Shown here one piece after another: positions 45,620-54,880 of a DNA stretch of 64,000 bases. Made by a program: the position numbers and the translations under genes. The stretch comes from Leucobacter exalbidus (lineage in GTDB: Bacteria > Actinomycetota > Actinomycetes > Actinomycetales > Microbacteriaceae). Position 1 is the stretch's first letter. Each line of letters opens with the position of its first letter. The notes below the pieces were generated by a model. It ran no database searches and was not told the origin of the DNA. It saw nothing but the letters and a program-made list of their open reading frames with translations. The stretch lies in contig NZ_JAFIDA010000001.1 of NCBI RefSeq assembly GCF_017834145.1, positions 1,178,001-1,242,000 of the forward strand, written 5' to 3'.

Positions 45620-46273
45620 ATGGCGCAACACAGCGACCGGGCGCGAGAAGCGCTCATGAATGCCGCAGAAGAACTCTTCGCACAGCACGGCATCGCTGCC
45701 GTCTCGAACCGCAAGATCGCCGAACATGCTGGCACGGCGAATCACTCGGCCGTCGCCTACCACTTCGGTACCCGCGACGAACTCTTTCGCGCGCTCGTGC
45801 TGCGTCACTTCGAGGTGATGTCGGTGCGGCGTGACCAACTTTTTGCCGAGCTCGGCCCCGAGCCCACCACGCACGACATTGTGCGGTGCCGACTGATGCC
45901 CCTGATTGAACAGCTCGATTCACTGCCCAAGCCCAGCTGGCGTGCGCAGTTTCTCATGCAGGCGCACTCAAAACCAGACGCTTCACCCATCATCAAAGAA
46001 GCGTTGCTGCGCGACGAAGAGACCCTGCAGACGCTGTCAATGAAGATGCCCGTCAGCAATATCTCCGAGAGCGTGATGCGCGCACGATCGGGCCTTATCG
46101 CCAACCTCGTGCTCGGCGTTTGCGCGCAGTACGAGGCCGAGGTGAACACCGGTATCGAACGCGGATCATGGACGAGCGTCGGCTACTTTCTCATCGATGC
46201 CGCGGCCGGCATGCTCTCGGCACCCGTTACACACGCGGGTGGGGTGCCGCGGGCTGCGCCGACGTACATCTAG
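45620..46273 (+). CDS. TetR-family regulator
   Basis: A 217-aa repressor with an N-terminal TetR HTH (residues about 8-55: AAEELFAQHGIAAVSNRKIA, then NHSAVAYHFGTRDELFRALV) and a helical ligand domain. GGGAAG lies before the ATG. It faces the double YhgE-like gene and probably represses it and itself, releasing on binding an unknown ligand. The C-terminal domain has no feature that lets me name the ligand. Confidence 0.88.
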   Translation: MAQHSDRAREALMNAAEELFAQHGIAAVSNRKIAEHAGTANHSAVAYHFGTRDELFRALVLRHFEVMSVRRDQLFAELGPEPTTHDIVRCRLMPLIEQLDSLPKPSWRAQFLMQAHSKPDASPIIKEALLRDEETLQTLSMKMPVSNISESVMRARSGLIANLVLGVCAQYEAEVNTGIERGSWTSVGYFLIDAAAGMLSAPVTHAGGVPRAAPTYI

Positions 46274-46324
46274 AGCTAAGTGTTCATGCCAAGCCTGAGA
46301 GCGACGGACGGAATAACCTAGACT

Positions 46325-46340
46325 TCAGAACACGTTCTGA
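46325..46340. promoter_or_regulatory. Palindrome in front of the Phd-like gene
   Basis: TCAGAAC and GTTCTGA, spaced by AC, lie 15 bp before the ATG at 46355. Phd/YefM antitoxins repress their own promoters at such palindromes. The arm GAAC/GTTC resembles a LexA box, but the spacing is wrong. Confidence 0.5.
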
Positions 46341-46354
46341 TGTAACCTGGGCAC

Positions 46355-46810
46355 ATGTCACACCCACTTCTTGCTCGTCAGCAGTTTCGGTCGTCTGAAC
46401 TGAGCCGAAATTCTTCGGAGGTCTTCGCCGCTGCGCAGGAACACCCGATTGTGGTGACTCGACGAGATGCCGAGTCACTCGTGCTCATGTCTGAACGAGA
46501 AGCCGACAGCAAACAGCAGTTGTTTGAGTTCGCATCTCAGCTCATTGCAGTGACAACCAGTGACGCTGGCTCTCTGGCAGATCGTATGGCAGACCGATTT
46601 CCTTGGATGCTCGCGTTGTCTGCATCTGACCGCGCCCAATGCGCCCAAGATCTCGTCAGCGCAGCGCGCGCTTCTTTCGCGACCGAACAACCCCACCTTG
46701 CGATCGCCGAGCTGACCTCCTGGAAAGAATCTGCGACGCTCATCGCGGCGGGTCTGGGCGGCAGCACCGTCGACTGGCTCAACGACCCGGCCTCGGCCGA
46801 GCGCCCGTAG
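46355..46810 (+). CDS. Phd/YefM-like antitoxin without an adjacent toxin
   Basis: The first 50 residues (QQFRSSELSRNSSEVFAAAQ, then HPIVVTRRDAESLVLMSERE) match the Phd/YefM dimer and DNA-binding fold. The rest, to 151 aa, is a long helical extension instead of a short toxin-binding tail. No toxin gene follows; the next gene is a leftward methyltransferase. It is either a solitary regulator or an antitoxin for a toxin elsewhere. Confidence 0.75.
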   Translation: MSHPLLARQQFRSSELSRNSSEVFAAAQEHPIVVTRRDAESLVLMSEREADSKQQLFEFASQLIAVTTSDAGSLADRMADRFPWMLALSASDRAQCAQDLVSAARASFATEQPHLAIAELTSWKESATLIAAGLGGSTVDWLNDPASAERP

Positions 46811-46840
46811 GTTACAGCCCGGCCCGATCGAGACCCTGCG

Positions 46841-47989
46841 CTATTCCTTAACGCGCAGGCGCCACAGCGAGGTGACCTCGCGCGAGCGGGCCTCGTGCAG
46901 CACGTCTGTGGTATCGGTGGCGCGGCCGTGGGTCGGGTAAGTGTCGAGGCGGTCATACACTTCGAGGCCAGCCTGATCGATCGCATCGAGCAGCATCTGA
47001 CGGGTGCGCAGCCCCAAAATCTCGGCGAGATCTGACAGCAGTAGCCAGCCCTCACCAAACTCGGTGAGGTGGTCGGGCAGGCCCGCGAGAAACTGCAGCA
47101 GCATCTTGCTGCCAGGGTCGTATACCGCGGCATCGAGCGTGGTCGTCGCGCTGCCGGGCAACCACGGCGGGTTGCACACCACGAGCGGCGCGCGCCCCTC
47201 GGGGAACATATCGGTGACCTGCGCCACCGCGTAGTTCTGCATGCCGAGGCGCGCAAAGTTGTCATTCGCGCAGTCCACCGAGCGCTGGTGAATATCGGTG
47301 CCGATCACGTCGCGCACGCCGCGGGCTACGAGCAACGCGGCCAGCACGCCGGTGCCAGTGCCGATATCGAAGGCCAGATCGAGGTCGCCCATGGGCGCCT
47401 GGTTGACGAGGTCAACATACTCATTACGGGTGGGCATGAACGTGCCGTAGTGCGGGTGGATACGCGCATCGAGCGCCGGAACATCGACCCCGTTGACGTA
47501 CCACTGGTGCGCGCCCTGCACACCGATGAGCTCTTGCAGGCTCACGATCGCGCGGCCGCCGTCTGACCAGGTCTGTTCTTTGTACCCGAAGTCGATGACC
47601 GCACCGATCTTGGGCGCGCGGTGCAGCGGCAGCTTGGCGGTGCCGTCTTCGTCGCGTTCCAACGGCACCAAAATCATCGACATGATGCGTGACCGGCCGG
47701 CCCGCGCCTGACGCAGTCGGTAGAACTCTTCGGCCCGCGTTTCAGGTGCCTCGGCGGCCTCGGCGAGGGTGCGTTTACGCTTGCGTGTGCCGCTGCCGCC
47801 CTTGGCCACGCGACGATCGATCGCGCCCAGAATCTGCTTGGCGTTGTGAAAATCACCGAGCCACAGCATCGAGATACCCTGCGCGGCGTACTTCACGGCG
47901 TCGTCGGCGGTGAGCCGATCGTCGACCGTGACGATCATCTTGGGAGCCGGGCGATCATTGGCCGACCACCATGCGGCAGTGTTCGTCAC
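46841..47989 (-). CDS. Class I methyltransferase, RlmG/RsmC-like
   Basis: The 382-aa protein has a SAM-binding motif I DIGTGTGVLAALL (about residue 208), GTDIHQRSVDCA and the catalytic NPPW motif (VVCNPPWLPG) of N-directed methyltransferases, as in rRNA guanine-N2 or protein-glutamine enzymes. The N-terminal 200 residues are a separate domain, with a basic KRKRT stretch, likely for substrate binding. GTG at 47989 is the only ordinary start in frame, but coding-like sequence continues about 20 codons upstream to a TGA, so the true start is uncertain. The target cannot be fixed from sequence alone. Confidence 0.78.
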   Translation of the reverse strand: MTNTAAWWSANDRPAPKMIVTVDDRLTADDAVKYAAQGISMLWLGDFHNAKQILGAIDRRVAKGGSGTRKRKRTLAEAAEAPETRAEEFYRLRQARAGRSRIMSMILVPLERDEDGTAKLPLHRAPKIGAVIDFGYKEQTWSDGGRAIVSLQELIGVQGAHQWYVNGVDVPALDARIHPHYGTFMPTRNEYVDLVNQAPMGDLDLAFDIGTGTGVLAALLVARGVRDVIGTDIHQRSVDCANDNFARLGMQNYAVAQVTDMFPEGRAPLVVCNPPWLPGSATTTLDAAVYDPGSKMLLQFLAGLPDHLTEFGEGWLLLSDLAEILGLRTRQMLLDAIDQAGLEVYDRLDTYPTHGRATDTTDVLHEARSREVTSLWRLRVKE

Positions 47990-48167
47990 CCCCGCTTCGT
48001 CCCAGGTGACGATTGAGGCTGCAGCTTTCGGATCCTGAGAAATAGGAAATCAACCTCGTTCGGTAGCGGCGCAAGGCCGAGCTCGCGGGTGCGCGTGGGC
48101 CGAATGCCACAAGCGCGGGAATGCTCTCATTCTACAAGCCATCTTGATCCGGATCGAGGCCGCGCAG

Positions 48168-48902
48168 CTACTCGCCCAGCCAGCGGTACTCGCTTTGCGG
48201 GCGGCCCGGGGTGCCGTGCCTGGGCGCGCGCTCCACGCTGCCCGATGACACCAGGTGCTCGAGGTAGCGCCTCGCGGCGACCCGCGACATCCCCGCGGCC
48301 TCGGCCAGTTCTGCCGCCGAGCTCGCGCCCCTGGCTCGCAGCGTGTCAGTTACGAGCCTCAGTGTCTCCCCCGACAGCCCCTTCGTGAGCTGTTCGCGGT
48401 GGCTGGGGCGCAACGCCGCAAACAGCGAGTCGACATCGTGTTGCGTGGTCTGCCCGGTGGCCTGCACCTCGTGCGCGTGCAACCCGCGAAACTGTTCGAG
48501 TCGATCGCGCATCGTCGCGAAGGTAAACGGTTTCAACAGGTACTGGAATACGCCGAGCTTCACGGCCTGGCGCACCACCTCGGCGTCGCGCACGCCGCTC
48601 ACCACGATCGCGTGGGTATTGATGCCGCGCGCCCGAATGTGTTTCAGCACGTCGATGCCGCTGCCCGCAGGCATCGTGACATCGAGCAGCAAGAGATCGA
48701 CGCACGCCTCCCGATCCAGCAGCACCGCGAGCGCATCGCGCGCAGACACTGCCTCGGCCACGACGGTGAACCCCTCGACGCGTTCAACATACGAACGATG
48801 CAGCTCAACGATGAGCGGATCATCGTCCACCATCATCACGCGAATCGGGGGCTGACCCACCGAGGGCGTCTCGTTGCCGGTGCCGGGCTCGTGATGAGTC
48901 AT
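48168..48902 (-). CDS. Response regulator, DcuR/CitB type
   Basis: A 244-aa regulator with a receiver domain (phospho-acceptor Asp74 in LLLLDVTMPAGSG, acidic pair MVDDDP at 24-29, Lys in LLKPF) and a C-terminal winged-HTH of the CitB/DcuR type (SSAAELAEAAGMSRVAARRY). It overlaps the kinase gene by 4 nt. The facing dctA gene is the likely target, so C4-dicarboxylates are the expected signal. Confidence 0.9.
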   Translation of the reverse strand: MTHHEPGTGNETPSVGQPPIRVMMVDDDPLIVELHRSYVERVEGFTVVAEAVSARDALAVLLDREACVDLLLLDVTMPAGSGIDVLKHIRARGINTHAIVVSGVRDAEVVRQAVKLGVFQYLLKPFTFATMRDRLEQFRGLHAHEVQATGQTTQHDVDSLFAALRPSHREQLTKGLSGETLRLVTDTLRARGASSAAELAEAAGMSRVAARRYLEHLVSSGSVERAPRHGTPGRPQSEYRWLGE

Positions 48903-50182
48903 CGTGAACCTCCCGGCAGTGTGACGCGCAGCGTCGTAGGGTCTTCGTCGAGTTGAATCGTGCCGCCCGCGTTCTCCACAATGCGGTGAATCAGGGCGAG
49001 GCCCATGCCCCGCCCCTCGGTTCCCGCGGGCTTCGTTGAAAAGTCTTGCTCGAACATGCGCTCGCGTGACTCGGCGGTGAACCCCTGCCCGCTGTCGGTG
49101 ACGTCGATGACGAGCGCCCCCGATGCATCGCCCCGAATATCTACGTGCACCGTGCGCGGGGCGTCGCCGTCGGCTGCCGCGTCAAACGCGTTATCGATGA
49201 GGTTGCCCACCACCGACACCGCGTCGATGGGGCGCAGCGGCTGTTTGGGGGCCAGCGGATCAATGGTCGCGAGCAGCTCGATGCCGAGCTCCCTGCCCTG
49301 TGCGGTTTTGCCCAGCATGAGCGCGCTCATCGTCGGGTCGCCGGTGGCCTGCACATCAAGCGCGTTCACCAGATCGCGCTCGCGTCGCCCTGTTTCGGCG
49401 AGCATGGCGATGGCATCGTCAGTGCGCCCCAGTTCGAGCAGCCCCACCGCCGCGTGCATGCGGTTACCGTGCTCATGGTGCTGGGACCGAATGGCCGCGC
49501 CGAGCGTACGAATCGATTCGTACGACGACGTTGCATCTCGCACGGCCGCCGAGGTGAGGCCACCGGTAAGATTGCGGGTGAATCGGCGCCCCACCAGGGC
49601 ACCTACGAAACCCGCGGCGACGAACGCGAGCGTGATCGCCACCACGATCGGCAGCTCTGCCACGATCGCGACCCCCACCGTGTTCAGCGCAACGCCCACG
49701 GCCACCCATCCGATCAGCGTGCCGTCTTCGCCGAGCACCGGGGCGATCGTGCGAATGGACGGGCCCAAGGTGCCCCCAAATACTTCGGTGTGCGCCCGCG
49801 GGGTATCGGGGATCGTGCCAATGTACGAGCCGCCAATCTCTACCGCATCACGGTGGGTATAGCGGGTGCCCGTAGGCGTCATGATCGTCACGTATTCCAG
49901 GTTGGCTTCTTCGATCACCGAGCGCGCATACACCTGCAGGTGTGCCGACACCGATGGAAAGCGGCTGGGGTCTGCGTGCCCGATGGCGAGCTCTGCGCGC
50001 ACCTCGGGCGAGATCGAGACCACGGTCGCGATTCCCTGCGTCACGCGCTCAGCAACCTGAGATTCAGCGCGCTGGCGATCCCACGTCAGCAGGCCACCAA
50101 CGGCCAAGCCCAGAATCACCACCACGGCCAGCAAGACCACGAAGACACTCGAGGAAGCACTACGAGTGCGGCGGCTGACCAT
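48899..50182 (-). CDS. Sensor histidine kinase, DcuS/CitA type
   Basis: The 427-aa kinase has TM1 at about 12-33, an extracytoplasmic PAS-like sensor (YVTIMTPTGTRYTHRDAVEI and IRTIAPVLGEDGTLIGWVAV), TM2 at about 178-197 and a cytoplasmic kinase core. The phospho-acceptor lies in QHHEHGNRMHAAVGLLELG (His236), the H-box form of the citrate/C4-dicarboxylate family. ATP-binding boxes are NLIDNAFDAA, DSGQGF and GRGMGLALI. The usual cytoplasmic PAS domain between TM2 and the H-box is missing, so it is shorter than classical DcuS. It is expected to sense dicarboxylates and drive dctA through the regulator. Confidence 0.9.
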   Translation of the reverse strand: MVSRRTRSASSSVFVVLLAVVVILGLAVGGLLTWDRQRAESQVAERVTQGIATVVSISPEVRAELAIGHADPSRFPSVSAHLQVYARSVIEEANLEYVTIMTPTGTRYTHRDAVEIGGSYIGTIPDTPRAHTEVFGGTLGPSIRTIAPVLGEDGTLIGWVAVGVALNTVGVAIVAELPIVVAITLAFVAAGFVGALVGRRFTRNLTGGLTSAAVRDATSSYESIRTLGAAIRSQHHEHGNRMHAAVGLLELGRTDDAIAMLAETGRRERDLVNALDVQATGDPTMSALMLGKTAQGRELGIELLATIDPLAPKQPLRPIDAVSVVGNLIDNAFDAAADGDAPRTVHVDIRGDASGALVIDVTDSGQGFTAESRERMFEQDFSTKPAGTEGRGMGLALIHRIVENAGGTIQLDEDPTTLRVTLPGGSR

Positions 50183-50296
50183 GCCTTCATTGTTCCACGT
50201 TACGCCCAGGCATCGCAGTCGCCACAGCCCCCGAGACCAATATGACCAAAACTCGACCCAGCTAAAGTCGCGCGTTTACCTTAGAGCGTAGAGGAT

Positions 50297-50316
50297 TAGC
50301 GCCACGAATAGCGCTA
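50297..50316. promoter_or_regulatory. Inverted repeat upstream of dctA
   Basis: TAGCGC (50297-50302) and GCGCTA (50311-50316) are separated by 8 bp, about 32 bp before the dctA start, in the region shared with the divergent kinase gene. It may be a binding site of the response regulator. Confidence 0.4.
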
Positions 50317-50347
50317 CGCATACGACAAAGATGTTCAGGAGGAACTC

Positions 50348-51793
50348 GTGGCGTTATCAGGTTTGACCAGCAGTTTTAGGCTTCCCGGCTATAACTGGCG
50401 CAAGAACAAGCAGTCTTGGGACAAGCACACATGGCTGTATATGTCAGTCATTTTCGCCGTCGTTGCCGGCGCAGTACTCGGCTTGGTTGTGCCCGAGTTT
50501 GCCATGCAGCTCGAGCCGCTCGGCAAGGCATTCGTGTCACTGATCAAGATGATGATCGCACCGATCATCTTCTGCACCATCGTGATTGGCGTGGGCTCGA
50601 TCGCCAAGGCCGCCACGGTCGGCAAGATCGGCGGCCTCGCGCTGCTCTACTTCATCACGATGTCGACCTTCGCGCTCGCGATCGGCCTCGTCGTGGGCAA
50701 CCTGATTCACCCGGGTGCTGGCCTCGACATGTCGGCGTCAAGCTACGAAGGCGCCGCCGCCTCGGGCGAAGCCAAGGGCACCACTGACTTCCTCCTCAGC
50801 ATCATTCCGCTGACCTTCTTCTCGGCGTTCACGGGTGACAGCGTGCTGCAGGTGCTGTTCATTGCGCTGCTCACCGGTTTCGCTTTGCAGGGCCTGGGCG
50901 ATCGCGGCGCTCCCATCTTGAGCGCGGTCAAGAACCTCCAGACCCTCGTCTTCCGCATTCTCGGCATGATCTTGTGGATCGCTCCGGTGGGCGCATTCGG
51001 TGCGATCGCTGCGGTGGTTGGCCGCACTGGCGCGTCTGCGATCTGGAGCCTCGGCATCCTCATGATCGCGTTCTACATCACCTGCTTCCTCTTCATCATT
51101 GGTGTGCTCGGCACCCTGCTGTACGCGGTCACCCGCCTCAACATCTTCAAGCTGCTGAAGTACTTGGCGCGCGAGTACCTGTTGATCGTCGGCACCTCGT
51201 CATCTGAGTCGGCGCTGCCCCGCCTGATTTCAAAGATGGAACACGTGGGCGTATCGAAGCCCGTCGTGGGCATCACGGTGCCCACGGGCTACTCGTTCAA
51301 CCTCGACGGCACGGCCATCTACCTCACGATGGCGTCACTGTTCATCGCGACGGGCATGGGCCAGCCCATGACCATCAGCGAGCAGATCGGCCTGCTGCTG
51401 TTCATGATGATCGCGTCGAAGGGCGCGGCAGGCGTCACCGGCGCCGGCATTGCCACCCTCGCCGGCGGCCTGCAGGCGTACCGCCCCGACCTCGTCGACG
51501 GCGTCGGCGTCATCGTCGGCATCGACCGCTTCATGTCTGAGGGCCGCGCCCTCACCAACTTCACCGGCAACGCGGTGGCCACGCTGCTCATTGGCACGTG
51601 GACCCACGAGATCGATCGCGATCGGGCCCGCAATGTGCTCGACGGCAAGATTCCGTTCGACGAGTCGACAATGACGGGCGACGGCCACGACGGCATGTCG
51701 ACCGAGACCGCCGCGGTGGGCACCGACGGCCTCACCGATGCTGCGGTGGCCGAGACCGCTCGACGAGAGGCAATCGTCGCCGAGCGCGTCTAA
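50348..51793 (+). CDS. dctA: C4-dicarboxylate:cation symporter DctA
   Basis: A 481-aa DAACS-family symporter for succinate, fumarate and malate. Conserved parts are the KMMIAPIIFCTIVIGV helix, the serine-rich TSSSESALPR in reentrant loop 1, VPTGYSFNLDGTAIYLTMA and GAGIATLAGGL. A long acidic C-terminal tail is present. GTG start at 50348 follows AGGAGGAA. The divergent DcuS/DcuR-type pair supports dicarboxylate over glutamate as substrate. Confidence 0.93.
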   Translation: MALSGLTSSFRLPGYNWRKNKQSWDKHTWLYMSVIFAVVAGAVLGLVVPEFAMQLEPLGKAFVSLIKMMIAPIIFCTIVIGVGSIAKAATVGKIGGLALLYFITMSTFALAIGLVVGNLIHPGAGLDMSASSYEGAAASGEAKGTTDFLLSIIPLTFFSAFTGDSVLQVLFIALLTGFALQGLGDRGAPILSAVKNLQTLVFRILGMILWIAPVGAFGAIAAVVGRTGASAIWSLGILMIAFYITCFLFIIGVLGTLLYAVTRLNIFKLLKYLAREYLLIVGTSSSESALPRLISKMEHVGVSKPVVGITVPTGYSFNLDGTAIYLTMASLFIATGMGQPMTISEQIGLLLFMMIASKGAAGVTGAGIATLAGGLQAYRPDLVDGVGVIVGIDRFMSEGRALTNFTGNAVATLLIGTWTHEIDRDRARNVLDGKIPFDESTMTGDGHDGMSTETAAVGTDGLTDAAVAETARREAIVAERV

Positions 51794-51931
51794 GTCGCCT
51801 CATGCGCGAGGTGCTCAGGCTCCTCGCGCAGACGCTTTCCTCTCACGCCAGCGCGTGCCTGATGTGGCCCCGGCCGCGCAGACACGCGCTGGCGTTTGTG
51901 GTTGCCGAGAGGGCTCACCGACACCACAGCC

Positions 51932-52873
51932 TCAGCCCAGCGCCGCACCGCCCGTGCGCTGCCGCGAGAGCAACCGCTCGAGATCCCATTCATACCGTTC
52001 GAGCCACACGAAGGCATGCACCCACGTTTCCACGAGGTGCACGCTGGGGTGAGCCCGGATCATGCGGGCGATCTCAGTGAAATCAGCCATCGAGCGCGCC
52101 GGCACCGTGGCGATCATGCCGTATCTGCCCAGGGTGCGCGCGGCGAAATCGATGACGGGGATGCTCAGCAGCATCGATTCAACCGACCCACGGTCAGCTT
52201 CGGCCCCGGTGAGCATGATGCCCACGCCCGAGAGAATCGAGCTCGTGACGCTGCGGCGACTGCGCACAGCACCGATGCGCATCACGCGTGATTTCAGCAG
52301 CCGCATCACGCGTGCCCGGCACGCCGACGCCGAGCGCCCCGTGCGCCTGGCGAGTTCACCAAAAGTGAGTCGACCGTCGATCTGCAGCAGCGACATCAGT
52401 GCGATATCGAAGTCGTCGAACACGAGATCAGCAGACGCGGGCGGCTCCCCCAGCCGCAACCGATGCAGCACGCGGTCATAGATGGCGAGCTGTGTTTCAA
52501 GCACGCCTTCGATCGCTTGGATCGCGCGCACCGACCGCCCCACATCGTCAAGATTCGCGGCCCACACCTCCACGACCGCTTGGGAGAACCCGCTCGTCTC
52601 CGACAGAAACACTACGTTGGGCAGCTCGAGCAGCTGTTCGAACACCGGGGTGGTGGGCCCGCTAATGCGCAGCTGCAGGTTGACCTGCACGGGCAGGCCC
52701 ACGGCCCGCGGGTGCACGGCCGCTCTGATTCTGATCTCCCCCGATTCCAGCAGTGCGCTCACGCGCTGCGCGACAACTGTGCGGTGTAGCCCGAGCTCAG
52801 CGGCGAGCGTTGAGAACTGTGCCCGGCCGTCAAGCTGCAGCGCTCGAATCAGGTCTTCGTCAAAATCATCCAC
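51932..52873 (-). CDS. Double-length Lrp/AsnC regulator
   Basis: The 313-aa protein contains two Lrp-type units. The first has an HTH at about 5-50 (DEDLIRALQLDGRAQFSTLA, then ELGLHRTVVAQRV) and a RAM-like ligand part; the second starts near residue 157 (FDIALMSLLQIDGRLTFGEL, then ARRTGRSASACRARV). Ordinary Lrp proteins have one unit of 150-170 aa. GTG at 52873 is preferred; the frame is open to 52939 with low-quality sequence. It diverges from the amidohydrolase operon and probably controls it, with a ligand related to amino acids or their derivatives. Confidence 0.87.
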   Translation of the reverse strand: MDDFDEDLIRALQLDGRAQFSTLAAELGLHRTVVAQRVSALLESGEIRIRAAVHPRAVGLPVQVNLQLRISGPTTPVFEQLLELPNVVFLSETSGFSQAVVEVWAANLDDVGRSVRAIQAIEGVLETQLAIYDRVLHRLRLGEPPASADLVFDDFDIALMSLLQIDGRLTFGELARRTGRSASACRARVMRLLKSRVMRIGAVRSRRSVTSSILSGVGIMLTGAEADRGSVESMLLSIPVIDFAARTLGRYGMIATVPARSMADFTEIARMIRAHPSVHLVETWVHAFVWLERYEWDLERLLSRQRTGGAALG

Positions 52874-52907
52874 GTTTGTATCATGCCAGATGCTTCCCCT
52901 CCCGCCT

Positions 52908-52924
52908 AACAAATCATCTTTGTT
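52908..52924. promoter_or_regulatory. Palindrome between the Lrp gene and the catabolic operon
   Basis: AACAAA (52908-52913), TCATC and TTTGTT (52919-52924) form a 17-bp AT-rich palindrome, the size and style of an Lrp/AsnC site. Confidence 0.55.
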
Positions 52925-53069
52925 GAGCGTGAAATACACACGATAAGCAATGATCTGCCGCCTTCATGCGACAGATCCACCAACATGAACCGATCTGACC
53001 GTTTTATGAGCTGCACCCCGAAGAGATCCGGCGTAGCCTCAGTAGCGATTCAAGACAAAGGAGTTCCCC

Positions 53070-54740
53070 GTGCGTAAGCTCGCGTTTACCCAAGCCCCGA
53101 CCCCATCGGCGCCCAAGATCGTTACCGCCGCTCGTATTCACACGCTCGGTGATGCAGGTTCAACCGCCGAAGCGTTTCTCGTGCTCGGCGACCGCATCGC
53201 AGCGATCGGCACGATCGACGAGTGCCGCGCAGCAGCGGCCGCGGTGAGCGCCCTGACGCCCCAGGTCATTGACTTTGGGGACACCGCCGTGGTGCCCGGG
53301 TTCATCGATGCCCATGCGCACCCGCTGATGCTCGGCCAGATGATGAGCTGGGTGGATTGCGGCCCCGAGCAGGCCAGCTCGATCCCCGAGATCGTCGCGC
53401 TGCTCAGCAACGCCGCGAAGTCACTGCCCGCCGGTCGCCCCATTCGCGGGTACGGCTACGAACAGCGCAACCTGGCAGAGCAGCGCCACCCCACACGCTT
53501 CGAACTTGACGAGGTCGCCACCGACCGCGAGGTGTACCTGATGAACGCGTCAGGTCACGGCGGGGTCGTCAACAGCTACACATTCGACCTGCACGGCGTC
53601 ACCCGCGACACCCCCAACCCCAAGGGCGGCGAGTTCTTCCGCGACGCCGACGGCGAGCTCACCGGCGAACTTTCTGACGCCGCGTGCAACGTGCTCACTG
53701 GCCTCGAGGGTGTGAAGATCGGCCACCACGGCCCCAACTTCCACCTCGCTGACGAGCCCGAAGAGCACAAGCGCCAGCTGCAGGCCGCCCAAGAAAACTT
53801 CCTCGCCGGCGGCGTCACCACGATCGGTGATGCGCAGGTGAGCCGTCGCGAGTTCGACATGTATCTGCGGCTCGCAGAGTCGGGCGATCTGAAGGTGCGC
53901 GTCAGCATGTACCTGCTGTCGCACCTGCTCGACGAGGCCCTCGAAATGGGTCTCCACGGTCAGTTCGGCAACGAATACTTGAGTTTCGCGGGCATCAAGT
54001 TCTACTCTGATGGCACGCTCGGCGGCTGGACCGCTTACTTCCCCGACGGCTACGTCGGCGATCCCTGCCGCACCGGCCAGCTCTACCACGAGCCCAGCGA
54101 CTACACCGAGCTGATCGCGAAGGCACACCGGGTGGGGCTGCAGACGGCTACCCACTCGCAGTCGCCCACCGCCCTCGAAATGGTGATCTCGGCGATCGAG
54201 GCGGCCCTCGCCGAACGCCCTGACGCAGACGCGCGTCACCGCATCGAGCACTGCGGTCTGCCCACCCCCGAGCAGATCACCCGCATGGCGGCCGCCGGCA
54301 TCATGCCCGTAAACCAGCCCCAGCACCACTACAACTGGGGCGAGGGCGTCGAGCAGGCCGTTGGCACCCCCGGCGAGCGCTTCAACCCGCTGGGCGAGTT
54401 CGAGCGGGCCGGCGTGCCCGTCACGATTTCATCTGATGCCCCCGTCGCTGACCCCCGCCCGATGGAGGCCATTCAGGCGGCAGTGTCACGCATCACGCGC
54501 CGCGGCACCCAGCTCGGCTCTGACGATCTCGCAGTGTCGGTCGATACGGCTCTGCGCGCCCACACGATCTCGGCGGCCCGCGCCCTCGGCCGTGAAGACG
54601 AGCTCGGCAGCCTCGAGGTGGGCAAGCGCGCCGACTTCGCCGTGCTCACCCGCGATCCGTATGACACCCCCACGGCAGAACTCGCTCAGGTCGCGGTCAC
54701 CGAGACCTGGATCGGCGGCGAGCAGGCATTCGCCCGCTAA
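53070..54740 (+). CDS. Amidohydrolase, YtcJ type
   Basis: A 556-aa metal-dependent hydrolase of the amidohydrolase-3 family. The metal site HxH is in GFIDAHAHPLMLG, followed by the family segment YLMNASGHGGVVNSYTF, ATHSQSPTALEMV, HRIEHCG and the catalytic Asp in ISSDAP. No signal peptide is seen, so it acts in the cytoplasm on amides, cyclic amides or formimino compounds; the substrate is unknown. GTG start at 53070 follows AAAGGAG. It is the first gene of a four-gene rightward operon under the divergent Lrp protein. Confidence 0.88.
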   Translation: MRKLAFTQAPTPSAPKIVTAARIHTLGDAGSTAEAFLVLGDRIAAIGTIDECRAAAAAVSALTPQVIDFGDTAVVPGFIDAHAHPLMLGQMMSWVDCGPEQASSIPEIVALLSNAAKSLPAGRPIRGYGYEQRNLAEQRHPTRFELDEVATDREVYLMNASGHGGVVNSYTFDLHGVTRDTPNPKGGEFFRDADGELTGELSDAACNVLTGLEGVKIGHHGPNFHLADEPEEHKRQLQAAQENFLAGGVTTIGDAQVSRREFDMYLRLAESGDLKVRVSMYLLSHLLDEALEMGLHGQFGNEYLSFAGIKFYSDGTLGGWTAYFPDGYVGDPCRTGQLYHEPSDYTELIAKAHRVGLQTATHSQSPTALEMVISAIEAALAERPDADARHRIEHCGLPTPEQITRMAAAGIMPVNQPQHHYNWGEGVEQAVGTPGERFNPLGEFERAGVPVTISSDAPVADPRPMEAIQAAVSRITRRGTQLGSDDLAVSVDTALRAHTISAARALGREDELGSLEVGKRADFAVLTRDPYDTPTAELAQVAVTETWIGGEQAFAR

Positions 54741-54880
54741 CCACCGCTGTTGACGCGGCTGGCTCGTTTCCCCACGGGTCAGCCGCACACCCGTTTACAC
54801 CCCGTAGTCAACTCCCGCATTCACCCCGGCATTCACCCCTTTCCCGCTTCATCCCGTTGGATATCAGCAAAGGAGCTCAG

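Noticed and set aside
46325-46340. LexA/SOS box
   Set aside because: The GAAC/GTTC arms are only 2 bp apart; the SOS box needs four bases between them.
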